NCBI RefSeq assembly: GCF_020697055.1
Contig: NZ_JAJFBP010000002.1
Coordinates: forward strand, 153,903 to 217,902
Source of the DNA: Panacagrimonas sp.
GTDB taxonomy: Bacteria; Pseudomonadota; Gammaproteobacteria; Nevskiales; Nevskiaceae
Length of the DNA stretch: 64,000 bases
Direction: 5' to 3'
Shown: positions 41,242 to 49,634 of the stretch, piece after piece
How positions within the stretch are numbered: the stretch's first letter is position 1
Layout of the letters: the number at the start of each line of letters is the position of its first letter
Made by a program: the position numbers and the translations under genes
Notes under the pieces: generated by a model
Databases searched by the model: none
Told to the model about the DNA's origin: nothing
The model's input: the letters and a program-made list of their open reading frames with translations, nothing else

Positions 41242-41778
41242 CTAGCCGAGCAATTCCTCGATCGGCGGAACCGATTTCGGATCGGGCTCCCAGCCCTGCG
41301 TGATCACCCACGCCCGCTCGCGCAGCAATTGCTCCTTCGACATCGCGAGCGTCGCCTTCTGCACGCGATCCTGCGCGGCGGCGTCGCCGTCGCGAAACAC
41401 GCTGCTGATGACCGAGCCGGTGGCTTCCCGCATCGAGCGCACCGCCATTTCGATCTCGACGGGCGCTGCCTTGGCGCGTTCGAGCAGCGCACTGGCCTCG
41501 GCCGCGGTCTTCTCGAGCGACGTGATCGCTGCGCGCGTCTGCGCGCCGCCGTCACCGGCGATGCGCTGCAACTCGGCCGAATAGGCGGACAGGCGCGCGA
41601 GTTCATCGCAGTCGAATCGGAACTGCAACGGCAACTGCCTGGCCATCAGCCCAAGCAGTCCCATGCACAGCCGCGCCTGCTCCTGCGCCAGCTTGTTGTC
41701 GGGATCCACCGCCGGCAACACCACGTCGGTCATCGCCTTGAGGATGCTCTTGATCTGGAGATCGGGTCGCGTCTGCAT
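41242..41778 (-). CDS. conserved hypothetical protein paired with phosphotransferase-fold gene
   Basis: This 178-residue soluble, mostly helical protein has no motif I recognise with certainty. A helical first half (LAQEQARLCMGLLGLMARQLPLQF) is followed by a heptad-like stretch and a C-terminal block WVITQGWEPDPKSVPPIEELLG. The ATG at 41778 lies one base after the stop of the upstream phosphotransferase gene and has AGGAGG nine bases before it, so the two are translationally linked. Such small partners of APH-like genes recur in acyl-CoA dehydrogenase clusters, but I cannot name a function. Confidence 0.6.
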   Translation of the reverse strand: MQTRPDLQIKSILKAMTDVVLPAVDPDNKLAQEQARLCMGLLGLMARQLPLQFRFDCDELARLSAYSAELQRIAGDGGAQTRAAITSLEKTAAEASALLERAKAAPVEIEMAVRSMREATGSVISSVFRDGDAAAQDRVQKATLAMSKEQLLRERAWVITQGWEPDPKSVPPIEELLG

Positions 41779-41779
41779 G

Positions 41780-42979
41780 TCAGGGAGCCTCCTCGATGAG
41801 CGTGCGCATTTCCTCGAGCAGCATGCCGCCAATGCCCATCAGCCAGGTGATCAGCACGTCCTGGTGGGTCTTGCCGCCGTGCGCGATGCGATAGCTCGTG
41901 GCGTAGAGCAGCGTGCCCATCATGTAGTCGTTGTAGACCTTGTACCAATGCACGACCTTGGGATCGATGCACAGTCCGGAAGCCTTCTCGTAGGCCTCGA
42001 TGAACTGGTTTTCGGGCATCAGCCCGCAGGTCAGAAACGTCTTGCCGTCCTCGGCCAGGTGTCCGAACGCGCGGCTGGTGGTCCAGGCGATGTCCTGGTG
42101 GCGATCACCGACGCGGCCGAGCTCCCAATCGAGCCAGGCCGAGATGCGCGCATCGTGCTCGGTGAACAGGAAATTGCCGAGGCGATAGTCGGCATGCACC
42201 ACGCTCGGCTTGTCGAGAACCGGCAGGTGACTGCGCAACCACGCCGCGCCCAGTCGCATCAACGGCACGTCCTCGTCGCCGTCCTCCTCGAACACGCGCT
42301 CCCACCAGTTCACGCCCCACTCGGCGCACTGCGTGCTGTCGGCCGCAGGGACGTCGAACGCGCTGAGGTCCGCCTTTCGATAATCGAAGGTGTGGATCCG
42401 CGCGAGGTAGTCGACGAACTGCGGCGCGAGGCGCGCGCGCAGTTCGGGAGGCAGGTGCGTGCCCAGGCCACTGACACCCGCCTGCGCGGCGGTGGGCTTG
42501 GCCACGCCTTCGGCGAATCCGTAGACGAGCGCGGGATACGGCAGGTGTTCGCCCTCGGCATCGCACCAGTACACCGGCGGCACCGGCACGGTGCCCTCGA
42601 AAGCGCGGATCAGCTGGAACTCGCGCAGGCGGCTGGTCTCGACGATCGACTCGGCCGGCTCCATGCGCAGCACCATCGGCGTCTCGGCGCGTCCCGCCCC
42701 GGGCCGATCCCATTTCAGCGTGAAAGCCATCTGCAGCTTGGATGCGCCGCCAGACAACCAGCGTGGCTGGGCAATGTCGAAGGTGCCGATGTTGCACGCG
42801 CGCAGCAGCGACGTCGTGCCTTCGACGAGTTTTTCGAGCGGAACCGGCGAATACGGCGGGCCGCTGCGTCGCTGCATCTTGCGCGTCAGGACGCGGTCGA
42901 TTTCACGCTCCACCGGAAAGCGCTTGCGCAGCTCGGCGATCCATTCGGGCGACGGTCGATCCTTGTCGATGCCCCTCAT
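41780..42979 (-). CDS. phosphotransferase-fold protein (ACAD10-like)
   Basis: The 399-residue protein has the APH fold with catalytic loop VVHADYRLGNFLF (HxDxxxxN) and metal loop AWLDWELGRVGD. The pattern WELGRVGDRHQDIAW resembles the kinase domain of ACAD10-type proteins, which phosphorylate 4-hydroxyacyl-CoA before dehydrogenation. A role in preparing hydroxylated acyl-CoAs for beta-oxidation is therefore plausible (inference). It is unlike the other phosphotransferase at 14.1 kb in its N-terminal half. A GGTACC-centred palindrome lies about 86 bases upstream. Confidence 0.82.
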   Translation of the reverse strand: MRGIDKDRPSPEWIAELRKRFPVEREIDRVLTRKMQRRSGPPYSPVPLEKLVEGTTSLLRACNIGTFDIAQPRWLSGGASKLQMAFTLKWDRPGAGRAETPMVLRMEPAESIVETSRLREFQLIRAFEGTVPVPPVYWCDAEGEHLPYPALVYGFAEGVAKPTAAQAGVSGLGTHLPPELRARLAPQFVDYLARIHTFDYRKADLSAFDVPAADSTQCAEWGVNWWERVFEEDGDEDVPLMRLGAAWLRSHLPVLDKPSVVHADYRLGNFLFTEHDARISAWLDWELGRVGDRHQDIAWTTSRAFGHLAEDGKTFLTCGLMPENQFIEAYEKASGLCIDPKVVHWYKVYNDYMMGTLLYATSYRIAHGGKTHQDVLITWLMGIGGMLLEEMRTLIEEAP

Positions 42980-43064
42980 CTGCAGACTCCTCCGTTGGCG
43001 TCAGGACGCGGCAGCTCTCGCGAGGCCGCCGTCGTCATTGCTCGGCCTGCGCTGGGCGGCCGGA

Positions 43065-43079
43065 ATGGTACGGTACCAT
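43065..43079. promoter_or_regulatory. GGTACC-centred palindromic operator (site 2)
   Basis: ATGGTAC-G-GTACCAT is a perfect palindrome around a single base and contains GTACGGTACCATA, the shared motif. It lies between the divergent phosphotransferase-fold (42979) and marR-type (43270) genes, about 85 bases from the former. Confidence 0.65.
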
Positions 43080-43269
43080 AACTATTTCACGACGTGAGAC
43101 GGCGCCCATCCGAGTGGACGAAAGCCTTTGTGGGCCAGCATATAAGGGGCATTACCTACACCAATGGGGAGGGGGCCATCCGGGAATTGCACGCTAGAAT
43201 GGTCGGCATCCGACTGCTTTGATCCCCGGCATACGCCATCGGCATCGCAATGTCGGTTGCTGGAGAACC

Positions 43270-43884
43270 ATGACGAAACGACGCACCAAGTCCGCGGACG
43301 TGGCCAAAGTCACCAAGGCGATCGCGACGTCGCGCAGCCCCGACTTCCTGCCCGTCAACACGCCGCCCAAGCCCAACGGACAGGCAAGCGACGATCCGGG
43401 TCCCATCGGCGCCTCGAGCGAAGTGTCGCGCGAAGGCATCCGCCTCGGCTTCCTCATCCATGACGTGTCGCGCATGCGCCGCAGCGCGTACGACCAGTTC
43501 ATGAAACCGCTCGGCATCACGCGTGCGCAGTGGTGGGTGCTCGCGCACCTGTCGCGCCACGACGGGATGATGCAGACGCAGCTCGCGGACGTGCTCGAAG
43601 TGGGCAAGGCGAGCCTCGGCGACGTGATCGAAAGCCTGGAGGCCGGCGGCTGGGTGCAACGTCGGCCCGATCCGGCGGACAAGCGCGCCAAGCGCGTCTA
43701 CCTCACCAAGCCCGCGCAGACGCTGATCAAGCGCATGACGGTGATGGAACATGATTTCAATGGCCAGATCCTGTCCGATCTGAACAGCGAAGAGCTGGGC
43801 GAACTCATCCGCAGCCTGATCAAGATCAAGCATGCGATCTCGCGCCTGGCGCCGAACATCGGCGCGAGCGAGCCGGAAGGCTGA
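43270..43884 (+). CDS. MarR-family transcriptional regulator
   Basis: The 204-residue protein has a basic N-terminal arm of about 60 residues, then a MarR winged-helix domain (ITRAQWWVLAHLSRHDGMMQTQLADVLEVGKASLGDVIESLEAGGWVQRRPDPADKRAKRVYLT). The DKRAKRVYLT wing is typical of MarR. It is cotranscribed with the class II aldolase-like and quinone oxidoreductase genes (gaps of 14 and 23 bases). It is divergent from the phosphotransferase-fold gene across a region with a palindromic operator. Start ATG 43270 has GGAG four bases upstream. Confidence 0.9.
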   Translation: MTKRRTKSADVAKVTKAIATSRSPDFLPVNTPPKPNGQASDDPGPIGASSEVSREGIRLGFLIHDVSRMRRSAYDQFMKPLGITRAQWWVLAHLSRHDGMMQTQLADVLEVGKASLGDVIESLEAGGWVQRRPDPADKRAKRVYLTKPAQTLIKRMTVMEHDFNGQILSDLNSEELGELIRSLIKIKHAISRLAPNIGASEPEG

Positions 43885-43898
43885 CGCCCCCCGCAACC

Positions 43899-44579
43899 AT
43901 GACGCTTGCGACCGAGGCGCAGCAGCGCGAACTGCGGGTCGCAGCACGCGCGTTGTCGCGCGGTCAGCTCGTCCACGCCTACGGCCACTGCAGCCTGCGA
44001 CTGGACGCCACGCACCTGCTGGTGTGCGCGGCCAAGCCGATGGGCACGATCGCTCCTGGCGACGGCGGCACGATCGTCCCCATCGCCGGGCCGCTGCCCG
44101 ACGGTGTGCTGGGCGAAGTGCGCATCCATCAGCAGATCTATGCGCGGCGGCTCGAGATCGGCGCCGTGTGCCGGATCATGCCGGCGCAGATCGGCCTGCT
44201 CGGGTTGCTGCGTCGCACGCCGCGACCGCGTCACGGCTTCGGCGCGTACTTCGCACCCGCCCCGGCGCTGTGGGACGACCCGCGACTGCTGCGCGACGAT
44301 GCGTCCGCCGCGCGGCTGGCCGGAACGCTGGGCGCCGGCAAGGCGATCGTCATGCGTGCCAATGGCGCGGTGGTCTGCGGCGAGAACCTGGTCGAAGCGG
44401 TCGCGCTGTCCTGGTTCCTCGAAGAAGCGGCTCGTGTCGAGGTCGGCCTGATGCAGATGCACCAGGATGGCGATCACACGCTGCTCACGGCGGAGGAGAC
44501 CGCGGCGCGCCAGGTGACGGCCGGCCGCGTGTACGAGCGCATGTGGGAACACCTGAGCTTCGGCGACCCCGAAGTCTGA
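43899..44579 (+). CDS. class II aldolase-like protein with degenerate metal site
   Basis: The 226-residue protein follows the class II aldolase/adducin pattern (ALSRGQLVHAYGHCSLRLDATHLLVCAAKP, TIVPIAGPLPDGVLGEVRIHQQIY, GAGKAIVMRANGAVVCGENLVEA). However, the Zn-binding His-x-His of VVHTHS is GAVCRIMP here and the His of the RNHG block is replaced (RANGA). True members use these His residues, so aldolase activity is doubtful. It may bind a ligand or act on an unusual substrate without metal. It sits in an operon with the MarR gene and a quinone oxidoreductase. Confidence 0.7.
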   Translation: MTLATEAQQRELRVAARALSRGQLVHAYGHCSLRLDATHLLVCAAKPMGTIAPGDGGTIVPIAGPLPDGVLGEVRIHQQIYARRLEIGAVCRIMPAQIGLLGLLRRTPRPRHGFGAYFAPAPALWDDPRLLRDDASAARLAGTLGAGKAIVMRANGAVVCGENLVEAVALSWFLEEAARVEVGLMQMHQDGDHTLLTAEETAARQVTAGRVYERMWEHLSFGDPEV

Positions 44580-44602
44580 AGCGCGCGCCAAACCGGAGAA
44601 AA

Positions 44603-45589
44603 ATGCGGATGGGCATCAGAGCGATCGTGCAGCGACACGGCGGGCCGGAAGTCATCGAGTTCGTCGACGACGACACCGCCTCGACGCCTCCGGGAACCGG
44701 TGAAGTCCGGCTCCGCCATCGGGCGATCGGCTTCAACCTGATCGACACCTACCACCGCGCGGGGCTGTATCCGCTGGAGCTGCCGAGCGGCCTGGGAATG
44801 GAGGCCTCGGGCGTGGTGGTGGAGTGCGGGCCGGGCGTCGAAGGATTTGCGCCGGGCGATCGCGTCGCCTATGCCGGCGGCGCGTTGCGGGCGTATTCGC
44901 AGGAACGGCTGATCGAGGCTTCGCACCTGGTGCGATTGCCGGACGACGTCGACGACGAATTGGCCGCTGCCATGTTGCTCAAGGGCATGACCGTGCACTA
45001 CCTGCTCACGCGCACGTTCGAGGTGCGCGCCGGCCATGTGCTGCTGGTGCACGCTGCCGCGGGAGGCGTCGGCAGCCTGCTGGTGCCGTGGGCCAAGCAT
45101 CTGGGCGCGACGGTGATCGGCTGCGCGCGCGGAGCCGAAAAGCAGGCCGCGGCGCGCTCGAGCGGTTGCGATCACGTGCTCGACGCCGACGATCCGGGTT
45201 TCGTGGCGAAGGTGCGCGATATCACCGGCGGCAATGGCGTCGAGGTGGCATACGACTCGGTGGGTCGCGCCACGTTCGATGCGTCCCTGGCCTGCCTGCG
45301 CCGTCGCGGCATGCTGGTCAGCTACGGCAACGCGTCGGGCAAACCGCCGGCGATCGAGCCGACGCGGCTGGCGTCGATGGGTTCGCTGTTCCTGACGCGA
45401 CCGATCCTGGGGGACTACATCTCGACGAGCGCCGAGCTCGATACGACGGCGAACGCCGTATTCGAAGCGCTGCGCCAAGGCGTGATCCGCCCCGAAGTGC
45501 GGCAGCGGTATCCGCTGACGGACGCGCGTCGTGCGCACGAGGAACTGGCGTCGCGCGCGCTGCGTGGACTCTCGGTGCTGATTCCCTGA
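44603..45589 (+). CDS. NADPH:quinone oxidoreductase (zeta-crystallin family)
   Basis: The 328-residue MDR protein lacks the catalytic and structural Zn residues and has the cofactor motif AAAGGVGSLL with the quinone-reductase end SYGNASGKPPA. It reduces quinones or alpha,beta-unsaturated carbonyls with NADPH. ATG 44603 has GGAG five bases upstream; a second ATG follows two codons later. It closes the MarR operon and could detoxify reactive enones from epoxide or aromatic oxidation. Confidence 0.88.
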   Translation: MRMGIRAIVQRHGGPEVIEFVDDDTASTPPGTGEVRLRHRAIGFNLIDTYHRAGLYPLELPSGLGMEASGVVVECGPGVEGFAPGDRVAYAGGALRAYSQERLIEASHLVRLPDDVDDELAAAMLLKGMTVHYLLTRTFEVRAGHVLLVHAAAGGVGSLLVPWAKHLGATVIGCARGAEKQAAARSSGCDHVLDADDPGFVAKVRDITGGNGVEVAYDSVGRATFDASLACLRRRGMLVSYGNASGKPPAIEPTRLASMGSLFLTRPILGDYISTSAELDTTANAVFEALRQGVIRPEVRQRYPLTDARRAHEELASRALRGLSVLIP

Positions 45590-45601
45590 GTCGAACGGGC
45601 G

Positions 45602-46288
45602 CTACAGGCCGCTCTTGCGGAACTCTTCCAGCGCCGCCTTCATTCGCAGCAGCGAGAACAGACTCATCATGTGATTGAGCCCGAGCTGTGCCAGCTCGGC
45701 TTTCTTCTCGGGCGCGTAGTCCGGCACACGTTCCAGGAATGCCGCGATCTCGGCCTTGGCCAGGTCCTTGGCGCGCTCCACATACAGCGCGGTGACCTGG
45801 GCATCGAAGCCGGTGTCCTCGGTGAATCCGGCGGCGCGCATGTCGCCCCAGATCGCGACGATTCGGGCATCCACCCGCGTGAGCAGACGCTGACCCTTGC
45901 GGGTCACCAGCCGGATCGTGCCGACCTTGGCCAGCGCGCGGGCGTCGACGTCGGCCTTGGGGTAGAGCGCCACCAGCGAAGCCAGCGGCACCAGCGTCTG
46001 GTCGGCGCCCAGTCGGGCCGCCACCAGCTCGTCGAGATGGCGATAGGTCATCGCATCGGCGGGCACGCGAGCGGCGTGGCCGTTGAGCGATTGCTTGATC
46101 TCCGCGATCGAGAGCCTCTGCTCGTCCTGCAGCCGACGGATCGCCAGGACGCTGCGGACGTGCTCCTCGCCGTACACCGCCACGTTCGGCTTCGGACGCT
46201 GTGGATCGGGCAGCAGGCCGTTCCGAAAATAGAAATGGATCATCTCGCGACGCACGCCGGTACGTTGCTCGAGGTCGCGCATCTTCAT
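45602..46288 (-). CDS. MerR-family regulator next to AlkB-like hydroxylase
   Basis: The 228-residue protein has an N-terminal MerR winged helix (MRDLEQRTGVRREMIHFYFRNGLLPDPQRPKPNVAVYGEEHV) and a longer C-terminal region of about 150 residues without the usual metal-binding Cys. The wing helix-turn-helix phrasing IHFYFRNGLL is unusual but clear. It is divergent from the AlkB-like hydroxylase at 46495 and is its likely regulator. A dyad CGTAA-GTTCG-TTACG (46366-46380) lies in the shared intergenic region. An effector such as the hydrocarbon or fatty acyl-CoA is probable (inference). Confidence 0.85.
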   Translation of the reverse strand: MKMRDLEQRTGVRREMIHFYFRNGLLPDPQRPKPNVAVYGEEHVRSVLAIRRLQDEQRLSIAEIKQSLNGHAARVPADAMTYRHLDELVAARLGADQTLVPLASLVALYPKADVDARALAKVGTIRLVTRKGQRLLTRVDARIVAIWGDMRAAGFTEDTGFDAQVTALYVERAKDLAKAEIAAFLERVPDYAPEKKAELAQLGLNHMMSLFSLLRMKAALEEFRKSGL

Positions 46289-46365
46289 GAATTTAAAGGC
46301 GCCACTGACTTTTCAGCCCCTCCCTGGGCGGGCACTTTCCACGCTTGACACATAGTTCGCTTGTA

Positions 46366-46380
46366 CGTAAGTTCGTTACG
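46366..46380. promoter_or_regulatory. dyad element between MerR gene and AlkB-like hydroxylase
   Basis: CGTAA and TTACG flank GTTCG, and AGTTCG is also repeated 16 bases apart (46354-46359 and 46370-46375). A TTGACA (46345-46350) points toward the hydroxylase gene, but no good -10 follows at 17 bases, which fits a regulator-dependent promoter. Confidence 0.45.
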
Positions 46381-46494
46381 CGTTTTGGTCTGATCTACGC
46401 CGGCCGATCCGCCCCGAAGGAACGAAGGTCCCGAGCCTCCGACAGAGCGGCCGGGTTGGCAAATGAACGTGTTGCGGACACGAGGAGACGTGAG

Positions 46495-47613
46495 ATGGAT
46501 TACCTGAAGTACTGGACGCCGGTGCTGGTGGTGGCGCTGACGGCGGCAGGCCTGATCGCTGGTGGCGACTGGGTATGGACCGGCATCGTGACCTTCCCGG
46601 TGCTGGCGCTGCTCGACTCGATCTTTCCGCGCGATTACTCGGTGCGAAAGATGAGCAACCGCACGCTGGCCAATCTGCCGATCTGGCTGTGCTGCATCGG
46701 TCCCGTGCTGCTCTACCCGCTGTTCGCCTGGCGCATCTCGGAGGAGGACCTCAGCGCCTGGCAGACCTTCGGCGGAATCATGAGCGTGGCCTGGATGGGC
46801 GTGATTCCCCTGGTGCCCGCGGCGCATGAGCTCTACCACATGCGCCATCCGATCGCGCGAACGGTGGGTCGCTACGGACATCTGTGCATTTTCGACTGCA
46901 CCCGCGACATCGGGCACGTCGTCGGTCATCACATCGACGTGGCCACGCCCGACGACGGCGATACCGCGGCGCGCGGCAAGAACCTCTACTCGTTCACCGG
47001 CAACGCGGTCATCGAGAGCACGCAGTACGCGATGAAGATGGAAGCCGATGCGCTGCGCAAGAAGGGCTTGTCACCGTGGCACTACAGCCATCGCGCCTGG
47101 CGTGCGCTGTTGGCACTGGTGCTGTTCCACGTCGTGATCCATCTGATCGGTGGATGGGAAGCCAACCTCTGCGCGCTGGCCGGACAGATCGTGGCCCGCT
47201 TCTGGGTCGAGAGCTTCAACTACTTCCAGCACTACGGCGTGATCCGCGTGAAGGGCGCGCCGATCGGGCGTCGCCATTTGTGGAATCACCTCGGCTGGTT
47301 CTCGCGCACCTGTGGATTCGAGATCACCAACCACGCCGACCATCACCTCAACAGCTACCAGGTCTATTACAAGCTGGTGCCGCACAAGGAAGCGATCCCG
47401 ATGCCCTCGGTGTTCGTATGCTTTCTCACGGCGCTGATTCCGCCGGTGTGGCACGAGATGGTGATCAAACCCGCGCTCAAGCGCTGGGACGCCGAATTCG
47501 CAACCGCCGAAGAGCGTGCCATCGCGCGCGAACAGAACCGCGCGGCCGGTTGGCCCGACTGGCAGTCCGAACCCGAAACCGAATTCGGCAAGGCCGCCAC
47601 CGTCGGCGTCTGA
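46495..47613 (+). CDS. AlkB/XylM-like membrane di-iron hydroxylase (copy 1)
   Basis: The 372-residue membrane protein keeps the histidine boxes that bind the two irons in alkane hydroxylase/xylene monooxygenase: HELYHM (111-116), DIGHVVGHH followed by VATPDD (138-152), NYFQHYG (242-248) and NHADHH (279-284). The length equals XylM (369) rather than the longer AlkB of Pseudomonas. It hydroxylates a methyl or terminal carbon, and can epoxidise alkenes, using electrons from a rubredoxin or XylA-like reductase; a XylA-like gene is at 50.9 kb. GAGGAG lies seven bases before the ATG. A copy about 86% identical by my residue count sits at 59393-60511 in the opposite direction. Confidence 0.92.
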   Translation: MDYLKYWTPVLVVALTAAGLIAGGDWVWTGIVTFPVLALLDSIFPRDYSVRKMSNRTLANLPIWLCCIGPVLLYPLFAWRISEEDLSAWQTFGGIMSVAWMGVIPLVPAAHELYHMRHPIARTVGRYGHLCIFDCTRDIGHVVGHHIDVATPDDGDTAARGKNLYSFTGNAVIESTQYAMKMEADALRKKGLSPWHYSHRAWRALLALVLFHVVIHLIGGWEANLCALAGQIVARFWVESFNYFQHYGVIRVKGAPIGRRHLWNHLGWFSRTCGFEITNHADHHLNSYQVYYKLVPHKEAIPMPSVFVCFLTALIPPVWHEMVIKPALKRWDAEFATAEERAIAREQNRAAGWPDWQSEPETEFGKAATVGV

Positions 47614-47623
47614 GCGTCGAACG

Positions 47624-47660
47624 AAAACGCCGCGGCCCCTTTCGGAGCCGCGGCGTTTTT
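47624..47660. terminator. bidirectional rho-independent terminator
   Basis: AAAACGCCGCGGC (47624-47636) pairs with GCCGCGGCGTTTT(T) (47647-47660). It separates the AlkB-like gene from the convergent membrane-protein gene and can act on both strands. Confidence 0.93.
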
Positions 47661-47683
47661 CTTTGCTTCCGATCCGAGGGCGG

Positions 47684-48439
47684 TCAGGCCGTCGCCGCCT
47701 TTCGCGTTGCACCGGCAGCGACCGGCTGCTTCTCACGCGCTTCTTCGCGCACCAGCTCCAGGTACATGTACAGGGCAGTGACGTTCAGATAGATGCCCCA
47801 GACCACGACCGGGTAATAGAACGCGAGCAGGCCGTGATACGCGAACGGGCCGGACTTGAAGAAGGCCGGACCCGCAGCGGTGATGATGCTCACCGCTCCG
47901 GCGATCGTGAACCAGCTGAACCAGCGCGGCACCATCGGCGTTTCCCGCTTGTCCTGCAGCTCCACTACGGCGGTGGAGATCATCTCGATGCTCAGGTAGA
48001 TCCAGCCGAGCAGGAACGCGAACCACGCCCAGTCGTACCAGGATTGGATGACGTCGGCGCCGGTCTCGGGCCGATAGGCCGCAACCAGCCAGGCACACGC
48101 GTTGAAGAAGATGATCAGCGAGATGAAGATGCCGCAGACCGCGGTGGTGAGCGACCACAGCGGCCAGCGACCTTCGATCTTCGCCAGCATGATTCCGAAC
48201 TGGATCGAGCCCGGCGTCAGGACGCCTGCCGCGACGTAGAAGATCGAGCAGCCGATCAACACGCCCCATTGGTGTTCCTGTGTGAACCAGGCCTTGGTCG
48301 CCTCCAGACCGGCATCGGCCGGAACCGGCATCCAGAATCCCGCGATTCCGAGCCAGCCCACGATGGTCAGCAACGTGAAGATCCACGTGCAGGCCAGACC
48401 CGCCTTCTGCGAACCGATGTTGGATTTCTGCTGCTCCAT
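47684..48439 (-). CDS. six-TM membrane protein of unknown function
   Basis: The 251-residue protein has six predicted membrane helices (near residues 15, 60, 95, 140, 175 and 215) with many Trp/Tyr/Phe and polar residues inside them (GSIQFGIML, WYDWAWFAFLLGWIYLSIEM). I do not recognise the family. It is the last gene of the operon quinone oxidoreductase-like, aryl-alcohol dehydrogenase, this gene (31-base gap to the dehydrogenase), which shares an operator-containing promoter region with the XylA-like reductase. A substrate channel or membrane partner for the AlkB-like hydroxylase is conceivable, but there is no direct evidence. Confidence 0.55.
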   Translation of the reverse strand: MEQQKSNIGSQKAGLACTWIFTLLTIVGWLGIAGFWMPVPADAGLEATKAWFTQEHQWGVLIGCSIFYVAAGVLTPGSIQFGIMLAKIEGRWPLWSLTTAVCGIFISLIIFFNACAWLVAAYRPETGADVIQSWYDWAWFAFLLGWIYLSIEMISTAVVELQDKRETPMVPRWFSWFTIAGAVSIITAAGPAFFKSGPFAYHGLLAFYYPVVVWGIYLNVTALYMYLELVREEAREKQPVAAGATRKAATA

Positions 48440-48470
48440 TCGAATCTCCTTGGATGAATCCGGCGGGATC

Positions 48471-49592
48471 TCAGAACACCAGGACGGGCTTGATCGCGTC
48501 GCCCTTCTCGGACGCGTGCGCGGCCTCGTTGATCTGATCGAACTTGAACTTCCTGATCAGCCGGTCGAACGGAAACTTGCCGGCCTTGTACCAGCCGAGC
48601 ATGCGCGGGATGAACTCCTGCGGATCTGAATCGCCCTCGAGGATGTACTTCACGCTCACGCCGCGCAGCAGCATGCTCATCATGTTCGCCGGCACCGTCG
48701 CGTCCGGCGGCGGCACGCCGATCAGGCCCAGGCAGCCGCGCGGCAGCATCGTTTCGACCGCGACACCGATCACCGCCGGGATGCCGGTGGTGTCGAGCGC
48801 GTGCGTCACGCCGCCTCCGCTGAGTTCCTTGACCTTGGCCAGCACGTCCGGCGTGTCCTTGGGATTGATCACGTGCGTCGCGCCCAGTTCCAGGGCGAGG
48901 TTGCGACGGCCCTCGTTGGGCTCGACGACGATCACCGTACCGGCCTCGATCGCACGCGCGCCCAGCAGGGCGGAGAGGCCCACCGCGCCGCCACCGAAGA
49001 TCGCGAGCGACTGCCCCTTCTTGAGGCCCACCGAATTCACCGCCGCACCGGCCCCCGTCTGGATCCCGCAGCCGAGCGGCCCGAGGATTTCCAGCGGCAG
49101 GCTCTTGTCGACCTTGACCGTGTTGATCTCGTGCGCGACCGCCATGCTCGCGAACGACGACTGGCCGAAGAAGTTGCCGTGCACCGTCGCGCCTTCCTGG
49201 CTCAGCGGCGTGCTGCCGTCGGCGGGACGAACGCCCGAGAAATTGTTCGCCATGAAATTGAAGCAATACGCCGGCTGATGGTCGCCGCAGTTCGGGCAGG
49301 CGTTGCATGAATTGAAGCTCAGCACGACGTGGTCGCCCGGCGCGACGCGCGTGACCTTGGCGCCGACCGACTCCACCACGCCCGCGCCCTCGTGCCCGAG
49401 CACGATCGGCAACGGAACCGGGAAACCATCACGCGCGACGATGTCGGTGTGGCAGATCCCGACGCCGACCATGCGCACGCGCACCTCGTGCTCGCGGGGG
49501 GAGGCGACGTCGATGTTCTCGACGGTGAAAGGCCCGCCAACCTTGCGCACCAGCGCGGCCTTGGCATTGACGGTCTGTGCTGCAGCGCTCAT
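48471..49592 (-). CDS. Zn-dependent alcohol dehydrogenase, aryl-alcohol (XylB) type
   Basis: The 373-residue MDR enzyme has the catalytic-Zn ligands Cys47 (GICHTD), His67 (GHEGAG) and Cys175 (GPLGCGIQTG). The structural-Zn Cys set is Cys96, Cys99, Cys102 and Cys110, and the NAD motif FGGGAVGLSA is present. LGCGIQTGAGAA and the overall pattern match benzyl/aryl-alcohol dehydrogenases such as XylB, which oxidise the alcohols made by XylM-type hydroxylases. It is in an operon with the MDR gene upstream (42-base gap) and the six-TM protein downstream. With the AlkB-like hydroxylase and XylA-like reductase it completes a XylMA-XylB-like set. Confidence 0.9.
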   Translation of the reverse strand: MSAAAQTVNAKAALVRKVGGPFTVENIDVASPREHEVRVRMVGVGICHTDIVARDGFPVPLPIVLGHEGAGVVESVGAKVTRVAPGDHVVLSFNSCNACPNCGDHQPAYCFNFMANNFSGVRPADGSTPLSQEGATVHGNFFGQSSFASMAVAHEINTVKVDKSLPLEILGPLGCGIQTGAGAAVNSVGLKKGQSLAIFGGGAVGLSALLGARAIEAGTVIVVEPNEGRRNLALELGATHVINPKDTPDVLAKVKELSGGGVTHALDTTGIPAVIGVAVETMLPRGCLGLIGVPPPDATVPANMMSMLLRGVSVKYILEGDSDPQEFIPRMLGWYKAGKFPFDRLIRKFKFDQINEAAHASEKGDAIKPVLVF

Positions 49593-49634
49593 GTGCTCTC
49601 GTGCTCCTGTGTGTCGGTTGTCGTGCTTGCGATG

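Noticed and set aside
46345..46373. Standard sigma-70 promoter TTGACA-N17 for the AlkB-like gene.
   Set aside because: The hexamer 17 bases downstream is TAAGTT, a poor -10. A regulator-dependent promoter is more likely, and this was not annotated as a full promoter.
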